DNA of 20,510 bases from an uncultured Prevotella sp. GTDB lineage: Bacteria; Bacteroidota; Bacteroidia; Bacteroidales; Bacteroidaceae. Location of the stretch: NCBI GenBank assembly GCA_947304695.1, contig CAMZBS010000035.1:1-20510 (forward strand), written 5' to 3'. The notes below the pieces were generated by a model that saw only the letters and a list, made by a program, of their open reading frames with translations, searched no databases and was not told the DNA's origin. Below are positions 15,537-20,510 of the stretch, in pieces. The number at the start of each line of letters is the position of its first letter. Position 1 is the first letter of the stretch. The position numbers and the translations under genes are program-made.

Positions 15537-16511
15537 ATGACAACGGAAAACTATTTTGCCGACCCCTTGCGCTACGAAGGGGGCATGCAGTACGAGAGAT
15601 GCGGGCGCAGTGGTGTGCTGCTGCCAAAGGTGAGCCTGGGCTTCTGGCACAACTTCGGCGGTGTGGACTCCTACGAACGCTCACGTGAGATAACCCATTA
15701 TGCCTTCGACCACGGCATCACCCACTTTGACCTGGCCAACAACTACGGACCACCCTACGGTTCGGCCGAAGAAACCATGGGACGGCTGATGGACGATGAT
15801 TTCAAGCCCTATCGCGACGAACTGTTCATCTCGACCAAGGCTGGCTACGACATGTGGCCCGGTCCCTACGGCAACTGGGGGTCACGGAAGTACCTCATGG
15901 CCTCGCTCGACCAGTCGCTCCGCCGCATGCGCCTGGACTATGTAGACCTGTTCTACAGCCACCGCTACGACCCTGAGACACCGCTCGAAGAGACGTTGCA
16001 GGCACTGGTCGACGTGGTCAGGGCGGGCAAGGCGCTCTATGTGGGCATCTCGCGTTGGCCACTTGAGGCCACCAAGTTTGCCTTCCAGTATCTGCGCCAG
16101 CGCGACGTGCCCTGCCTCATCTATCAGGGACGACTGAACCTGATTGACCGTGCCCCGCAGGAAGAGGGCATCCTGCAGCTGTGTCGCGACGAGGGTGTGG
16201 GGTTCATCTCCTTCTCGCCACTGGCACAGGGACTACTGACCGACCGCTACCTGAACGGTATTCCGCAGAATTCGCGCATGTCGAAGGGCAAGTTCCTGAA
16301 AGAGAGCATGCTAACGCAGGAACTGCTGGAACGTCTGCGCAGTTATAATGAGACGGCCCTGCAACGGGGTGAGACGCTGGCGGGAATGGCACTGGCCTGG
16401 ATTCTGCATCAGGCAGGCGTCACATCGGTACTCGTCGGGGCCAGCTCTACCGAACAACTACAGAAGAACCTGCAATGCATTAGTGCTGAACCATTCGGCC
16501 AGGAACTGTAA
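15537..16511 (+). CDS. Aldo-keto reductase, YghZ/L-glyceraldehyde 3-phosphate reductase type
   Basis: A 324-residue NADPH-dependent aldehyde reductase with a TIM-barrel fold. The catalytic tetrad is visible as Asp65 and Tyr70 in FDLANNYGPPYG, Lys101 in STKAGY and His142 in YSHRYDP. The sequence GFWHNFGG near residue 35 and GYDMWPGPYGNWGSRKYL are hallmarks of the AKR14/YghZ group, which detoxifies L-glyceraldehyde 3-phosphate and methylglyoxal. The NADP-binding end is VLVGASSTEQLQKNL. It is a single-gene unit: a promoter in front, and a strong terminator 9 bp after the stop. The start MTTENYFADP is supported by the promoter position. The group assignment is good; the physiological substrate is inferred. 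Confidence 0.9.
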   Translation: MTTENYFADPLRYEGGMQYERCGRSGVLLPKVSLGFWHNFGGVDSYERSREITHYAFDHGITHFDLANNYGPPYGSAEETMGRLMDDDFKPYRDELFISTKAGYDMWPGPYGNWGSRKYLMASLDQSLRRMRLDYVDLFYSHRYDPETPLEETLQALVDVVRAGKALYVGISRWPLEATKFAFQYLRQRDVPCLIYQGRLNLIDRAPQEEGILQLCRDEGVGFISFSPLAQGLLTDRYLNGIPQNSRMSKGKFLKESMLTQELLERLRSYNETALQRGETLAGMALAWILHQAGVTSVLVGASSTEQLQKNLQCISAEPFGQEL

Positions 16512-16520
16512 ACGTAAAAA

Positions 16521-16565
16521 GAAAAAGCCTGCGAATTTCGTATCGTGAAATTCGCAGGCTTTTTC
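16521..16565. terminator. Bidirectional intrinsic terminator
   Basis: A perfect 19-bp stem (16521-16539 with 16547-16565) closes a 7-nt loop; a GC-rich core (AGCCTGCG) is flanked by A and T runs, so it ends in TTTTT on either strand. It sits between the convergent aldo-keto reductase and YfhO genes and can terminate both. Confidence 0.95.
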
Positions 16566-16579
16566 GTATCCTTTAGTCC

Positions 16580-19072
16580 TTACTTGGCGGTCTTGCGCTT
16601 GCGGAACTCCCATCCCAACACGAACAGGAACAATACAAACAGCAAGCCCAGCGAACAGTAGGCGATGGTCTCGGTGCGTTCAACCGACTTGGGGAAGAAC
16701 GACAGCACCACTTCGTGCTCACCAGCTCCCACCTGCAAGGCACGGAGCACATAGTTCACACGACCCAACTCAACTTCTTCGCCGTCGATGGTGGCCGTCC
16801 AGCCCGGATAGTAGATTTCTGAGAACACAACCACACCTCCCTTGGCGGTCTTTACCTTGTAGGTCAGCTGGTTAGGCTCATACTTCAGCAGGGTGACAGA
16901 ACTGGCCGAGTCCTGTGGCTGACTCTGTCCCAGTATCTCCTGGAACTTCTGGTCGCTCACAGCCACATGGCGCAGAGGCAAATGGCCCAGCGAGTCGAGT
17001 TCTTCGTTGGCGTTGGCCACATAGCGAACCTCGTCAACCAGCCATGCATTGCCATAGGCATGGGTGTTCTGGATGGGCAGCGTCTTGCCCGACTGCAACG
17101 GCAGGATCATGTAACGGGTATTCAGCATGTTCAGCACAGGATAGACGCTGTCGCCATTGATGCGTTCCATGCGACCGCCACTCTGCGAGATGGCCGAGAA
17201 AGCGGCCTGCATCTCAGGCATGATGTGGGCATCGATAAGTTCCTGATAGCGGCGCAGCTTGGCTGCATGATAGCCACCAATGGACTTATGGTAATAGCTG
17301 GTCTCGTTTTCATTGAACGTGCTTCCTGCCAGATTCAGCACACGGTAGTCGAGCGTCGAGTCCTTCAGAATCTCCTGGTCGGTCTCGGTCATGGGCTGCT
17401 TCATCTCACGCTCCACCTTGGGCACGAACATCGAGTCGTTCAGGTAGCGCTTGTTCACCTGCCACAGGTCGAACAGGCACAGCACAACAAGCAGGCCGGT
17501 GAGCGTGAGTGAGTTGAGCTTGCGGGCTTTGAAGAGCAAGAGGAGGAACGTGCCAATGACAATGATGATGAACGAACGCCATGCATCAGACGTGAACATA
17601 GCCTGGCGCATCTCGGTCAGGTTAGCCATCAGCGGTGCAATATGCTCCTGCGGCAACTTGCTCAAAGCATCAATCTCGCTTGAAGAGATAAAGCTGTCGA
17701 AGAACATAGTGGGGAACAATGCGAAGAGCAGGGCAATGCCACCCGTAAGTGCAAAGGACACGTAGACCAGCTTGATTTTCTTGGTAAGCAACTGAGGCTC
17801 GTCGACCACTTTCTTCAAGGCCATCATGGCCAGCAGAGGAATGGTGAACTCGGCAATGACGAGGATGGATGCCACCGTGCGGAACTTGGCATACATGGGC
17901 ACGTAGTCAAGGAAGAAATTGGTGAAGCCCATGAAGTTCTTACCCCAAGAAAGCAGGATGGACAGGATAGTGGCTGCCAAAAGCGCCCACTTCATCGGGC
18001 CTTTCACAATGAACAATCCCAGGACGAAGAGGAACAGCACAAAGGCACCCACATAGACAGGGCCGCTGGTACCGGGCTGTTCGCCCCAATACTGGCCCAG
18101 TGAGTTGTAGACGGACACGTACTGCTGATTGGCATGCTTCATGGCCGTAGCATTCTCAGCCAACGAAACGGAAGCACCGCCCTTGGTGTTGGGCACCAGC
18201 AGCGTCCAGGTCTCACCAATGCCATACGACCACTGGGTGATGTAGTCACGGTCAAGGCCGCTCGATGTCTGGTTGGCAGAATTTTCCTTCACCAGCTCGC
18301 TCTTTCCACGCATCGACTCCTGACTGTACTCCCAAGTGTGATACAGGTTGGAAATATTGATCAGCACGCCCAGCAAGCCGCCCACAAGGGCTGCACCTGT
18401 AGCCTTCAGGAAGTGCATATATTGCCGTTTCTGGATGGCTTCAACCAGGTAGGCCAATATCATGAAGAAGATAATGAACAGATAATAATAAGTCATCTGT
18501 ACGTGGTTGGAATGCACCTCAAAGGCCGCAAAGATGCCTGTCACTATGAGCCCCCACAGATATTTGCCCCGATAAGCCAGCACAATACCTGCTATCATGG
18601 GCGGCAGATAGGCCAAAGCAAACACTTTCCACAAGTGTCCGGCTGCAATGATAATTAGAAAATAGGTGCTGAACGCCCACAACACTGAACCCAACACCGC
18701 CAAATGCTGACGGAAATCAAATGCACGCAGCAGGATGTAAAAGCCCAACAGGTAGACAAACAGGAGCCACACGTTTTCGGGAAGACACAGATGGTAGTAA
18801 TTCTCAAGAGTGTTCAGCGTAGAAGTGGATTCATAAGCCGGCGCCATCTGATAAGTAGGCATGCCCGAGAAAATAGCATTGGTCCAACGTGTGCGCTCAC
18901 CCGTACGTCTAAGATACTCGCCCTGCTCCTGGCCTGACCCCACAGTAGCAGAAGAGTCATGCCGGTAAAGGATGCGATCCTCGACATCGGCCGGGAAGAA
19001 ATAGGCAAACGCCACAATGGCGAAAAGCAAGACTGCCACCACATCGGGCAGCCATCGTTTTAAAGTCTTCAT
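16580..19072 (-). CDS. YfhO-family polytopic membrane protein (GT-C-like)
   Basis: An 830-residue integral membrane protein. YfhO proteins are thought to be GT-C glycosyltransferases that add sugars from lipid-linked donors outside the membrane, for example in teichoic acid decoration in Firmicutes; the Bacteroidetes role is not established. The first transmembrane helix is LPDVVAVLLFAIVAFAYFF, followed by an extracytoplasmic loop with YRHDSSATVGSG and FSGMPTYQMAP, then about ten further hydrophobic segments up to residue 550. A soluble C-terminal domain contains FSEIYYPGWTATIDG, a family motif. A last helix (YCSLGLLFVLFLFVLGWEF) ends in a basic tail. It is transcribed alone, from its own -7 box to the shared terminator. 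It faces the MTA/SAH nucleosidase divergently. Confidence 0.88.
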   Translation of the reverse strand: MKTLKRWLPDVVAVLLFAIVAFAYFFPADVEDRILYRHDSSATVGSGQEQGEYLRRTGERTRWTNAIFSGMPTYQMAPAYESTSTLNTLENYYHLCLPENVWLLFVYLLGFYILLRAFDFRQHLAVLGSVLWAFSTYFLIIIAAGHLWKVFALAYLPPMIAGIVLAYRGKYLWGLIVTGIFAAFEVHSNHVQMTYYYLFIIFFMILAYLVEAIQKRQYMHFLKATGAALVGGLLGVLINISNLYHTWEYSQESMRGKSELVKENSANQTSSGLDRDYITQWSYGIGETWTLLVPNTKGGASVSLAENATAMKHANQQYVSVYNSLGQYWGEQPGTSGPVYVGAFVLFLFVLGLFIVKGPMKWALLAATILSILLSWGKNFMGFTNFFLDYVPMYAKFRTVASILVIAEFTIPLLAMMALKKVVDEPQLLTKKIKLVYVSFALTGGIALLFALFPTMFFDSFISSSEIDALSKLPQEHIAPLMANLTEMRQAMFTSDAWRSFIIIVIGTFLLLLFKARKLNSLTLTGLLVVLCLFDLWQVNKRYLNDSMFVPKVEREMKQPMTETDQEILKDSTLDYRVLNLAGSTFNENETSYYHKSIGGYHAAKLRRYQELIDAHIMPEMQAAFSAISQSGGRMERINGDSVYPVLNMLNTRYMILPLQSGKTLPIQNTHAYGNAWLVDEVRYVANANEELDSLGHLPLRHVAVSDQKFQEILGQSQPQDSASSVTLLKYEPNQLTYKVKTAKGGVVVFSEIYYPGWTATIDGEEVELGRVNYVLRALQVGAGEHEVVLSFFPKSVERTETIAYCSLGLLFVLFLFVLGWEFRKRKTAK

Positions 19073-19100
19073 ATCTTGTAAGTATTTTAAAATCAGGGTG

Positions 19101-19108
19101 CAAAGGTA
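19101..19108 (-). promoter_or_regulatory. -7 box for the YfhO-family gene
   Basis: On the minus strand TACCTTTG (19108-19101) matches the -7 consensus and lies 28 bp before the ATG at 19072, giving a leader of about 22 nt. I see no clear -33 TTTG. Confidence 0.5.
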
Positions 19109-19193
19109 ATCATTTTTATGCTTTATCGTGTGCTTTTATGCATTTTTTTGCTAAAAAAAGCAACATAACAGAGGCTTTGTTACAAATTCTTAG

Positions 19194-19201
19194 TAACTTT
19201 G
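19194..19201 (+). promoter_or_regulatory. -7 box for the nucleosidase gene
   Basis: TAACTTTG matches the -7 consensus, 19 bp before the ATG at 19221. A TTTG at 19176-19179 is only 14 nt upstream, too close for the usual spacing, so the -33 element is unassigned. Confidence 0.45.
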
Positions 19202-19220
19202 CCGCAAAAATATGCGAAAC

Positions 19221-19862
19221 ATGAAAATTGGTATTATTGTAGCAATGGACAAGGAGCTCAGGGAGTTGCAAGCTCTTTTCAACAAGGGAAACGTGCGTGT
19301 GGAGAAGTGCGGCATCGGTAAGGTGAACGCTGCATTGGGCGCACAGCGGATGATTAACGAGTTTCATCCTGACATTATTATTTCAAGTGGATGCGCTGGC
19401 GGGAACGGCAATGACATCGAGGTGCAAGACGTGGTGGTAAGTGCCGAACTGGCCTACCATGACGTGTACTGCGGGGCGGCCATTGACGATACGACTGTCT
19501 ACGGACAGGTGCAGGGAATGCCAGTCCGCTTCACTGCCGACCCGAAACTACTGGCTAAGGCCCAAGCACTGGATTGTGGTGTAAAGATTCATGCCGGTCT
19601 CATCGTGACGGGTGACTGGTTCGTAGACTCGAAAGAGAAGATGCGCGAGATAGTTGGTCATTTTCCTGAAGCAAAGGCAGTCGACATGGAGTCGTGTGCC
19701 ATTGCACAGACCTGCTATATAAATAAGGTGCCGTTCATCTCGTTCCGTGTGGTGAGCGACCTCCCACTGCGCGACACTCACGCCTCGCAGTACCACAACT
19801 TCTGGGACACAGTGGCACAACACTCGTTCCAAGTGACCAAGACTTTTGTAGAATCACTTTAA
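19221..19862 (+). CDS. mtnN: 5'-methylthioadenosine/S-adenosylhomocysteine nucleosidase
   Basis: A 213-residue cytoplasmic hydrolase that removes adenine from MTA and SAH, by-products of SAM use, and so relieves methyltransferase inhibition. The start MKIGIIVAMDKEL matches the family, so the in-frame ATG at 19212 is not chosen. Functional residues are Glu12, SSGCAGG (55-61), the ribose-binding VDMES with Glu157, and the catalytic Asp180 in FRVVSDLP; these align with Glu12, Glu174 and Asp197 of the E. coli enzyme. It is slightly shorter than the E. coli enzyme but complete. A related enzyme, futalosine hydrolase, is an alternative, but the complete start and catalytic pattern favour MTA/SAH nucleosidase. 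It is followed by argS on the same strand, which has its own promoter. Confidence 0.88.
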   Translation: MKIGIIVAMDKELRELQALFNKGNVRVEKCGIGKVNAALGAQRMINEFHPDIIISSGCAGGNGNDIEVQDVVVSAELAYHDVYCGAAIDDTTVYGQVQGMPVRFTADPKLLAKAQALDCGVKIHAGLIVTGDWFVDSKEKMREIVGHFPEAKAVDMESCAIAQTCYINKVPFISFRVVSDLPLRDTHASQYHNFWDTVAQHSFQVTKTFVESL

Positions 19863-19907
19863 GAATCATATCACAAAGGCATGCGTAAGCGGAAAATCCA
19901 AAATAAA

Positions 19908-19939
19908 TTTGGTTTTTCGCCCACTTAGTCGTACCTTTG
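19908..19939 (+). promoter_or_regulatory. Consensus promoter of argS
   Basis: TTTG (19908-19911), a 20-nt spacer and TACCTTTG (19932-19939) match the Bacteroidetes consensus exactly. The leader would be about 18-20 nt. It contains a small inverted repeat CAATT/AATTG (19946-19950 with 19954-19958), close to the ATG at 19964. Confidence 0.72.
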
Positions 19940-19963
19940 CACCCACAATTCAAAATTGCAATT

Positions 19964-20510
19964 ATGAACATCGAAACTTTGATAAGCAATGCCGCCCAAG
20001 AAGCCGTGAAGGCTCTCTACGGCATGGATGCGACTGAAAAGATGACACAGCTGCAGAAGACACGCAGCGAGTTTGAAGGCAACCTGACACTGGTGGTCTT
20101 TCCGTTTGTCAAGGCAGCCAAGAAGAGTCCTGAGCAGACAGGCGAAGAGATTGGCCAGTACCTTGTAGAACACTGCCCCGCCGTCGATAAATATAATGTG
20201 GTGAAGGGATTCCTGAACCTGAGTGTGGGGCAGGGTGCCTGGCTGCAACTGCTTGATGCCATCGACAAGGATGAACACTTCGGCATGAAGTCCGTGAATG
20301 AGAATTCTCCTCTCGTGATGATTGAGTATAGCAGTCCTAACACCAACAAGCCCCTGCACCTGGGCCATGTGCGCAACAACCTCTTAGGCTGGTCGCTGGC
20401 CAAGATCATGGAAGCCAACGGCAACCGCGTGGTGAAGACCAACATTGTAAACGATCGTGGCATTCACATCTGCAAGTCAATGCTGGCATGGCTGAAATAC
20501 GGTAACGGAG
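19964..20510 (+). CDS. argS: Arginyl-tRNA synthetase (5' part, runs off the window)
   Basis: The first 182 codons of a class I aminoacyl-tRNA synthetase that charges tRNA-Arg. The N-terminal domain (about residues 1-110), which in ArgS contacts the tRNA D-loop, is followed by the catalytic start EYSSPNTNKPLHLGHVRNN, with HLGH at 132-135 as the HIGH-type ATP motif. IVNDRGIHICKSML continues the Rossmann fold. The C-terminal KMSKS-type region and anticodon-binding domain lie outside the window. The start is fixed by an exact consensus promoter and by the family N-terminus. It is a single housekeeping gene as far as seen. Confidence 0.95.
   Translation, partial: MNIETLISNAAQEAVKALYGMDATEKMTQLQKTRSEFEGNLTLVVFPFVKAAKKSPEQTGEEIGQYLVEHCPAVDKYNVVKGFLNLSVGQGAWLQLLDAIDKDEHFGMKSVNENSPLVMIEYSSPNTNKPLHLGHVRNNLLGWSLAKIMEANGNRVVKTNIVNDRGIHICKSMLAWLKYGNG

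Overview
The window looks like chromosomal DNA of a Bacteroidales bacterium, most likely in or near Prevotella. Three things point there. A type IX secretion pair (porU-porV) is present. Promoter boxes have the Bacteroidetes form TTTG-N(19-21)-TAnnTTTG rather than sigma70 -35/-10 boxes. Shine-Dalgarno sequences are almost absent. Most genes are moderately GC-rich core genes; one glycosyltransferase (9032-10291) is clearly AT-richer than its neighbours. The genus is inference; the family features are seen in the sequence.

Layout. 1-977 (+) is the 3' part of an alanine racemase, cut by the window edge and probably the C-terminal half of a MurF-Alr fusion. It converges with a minus-strand two-gene unit: a STAS-domain protein translationally coupled to a RelA/SpoT-type (p)ppGpp synthetase. 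Divergent from that unit runs a plus-strand run, 2589-8508: a fumarylacetoacetate-hydrolase-family enzyme, the type IX secretion sortase PorU, its outer-membrane partner PorV, and ispF, which overlaps porV by 4 bp. About 520 bases without a protein gene follow (8509-9031). They hold strong stem-loops, a minus-strand promoter and a minus-strand hairpin followed by a short T run, which together suggest an unannotated structured RNA of about 300 nt.

Two glycosyltransferases (GT4 then GT2, + strand) converge, with only 3 bp between stop codons, on a minus-strand unit. That unit is a large Dna2-like nuclease-helicase whose stop overlaps the start of a FecE-type ABC ATPase. The divergent intergenic region 15231-15536 carries six palindromic 15-bp units at 22-24 bp spacing. 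The array sits about 45 bp from each of the two facing promoters and is the most unusual DNA in the window. Next come an aldo-keto reductase (+), a perfect 19-bp bidirectional terminator, a YfhO-family membrane protein (-), an MTA/SAH nucleosidase (+) and the 5' part of argS (+), which runs off the end.

Most of the window is housekeeping: cell wall precursor, stringent alarmone, isoprenoid precursor, SAM by-product recycling and tRNA charging, plus surface functions (type IX export and attachment, glycan synthesis). The candidates for something undescribed are the palindromic array between divergent promoters, the putative RNA at 8556-8855, and the coupling of an orphan ABC ATPase to a nuclease-helicase.
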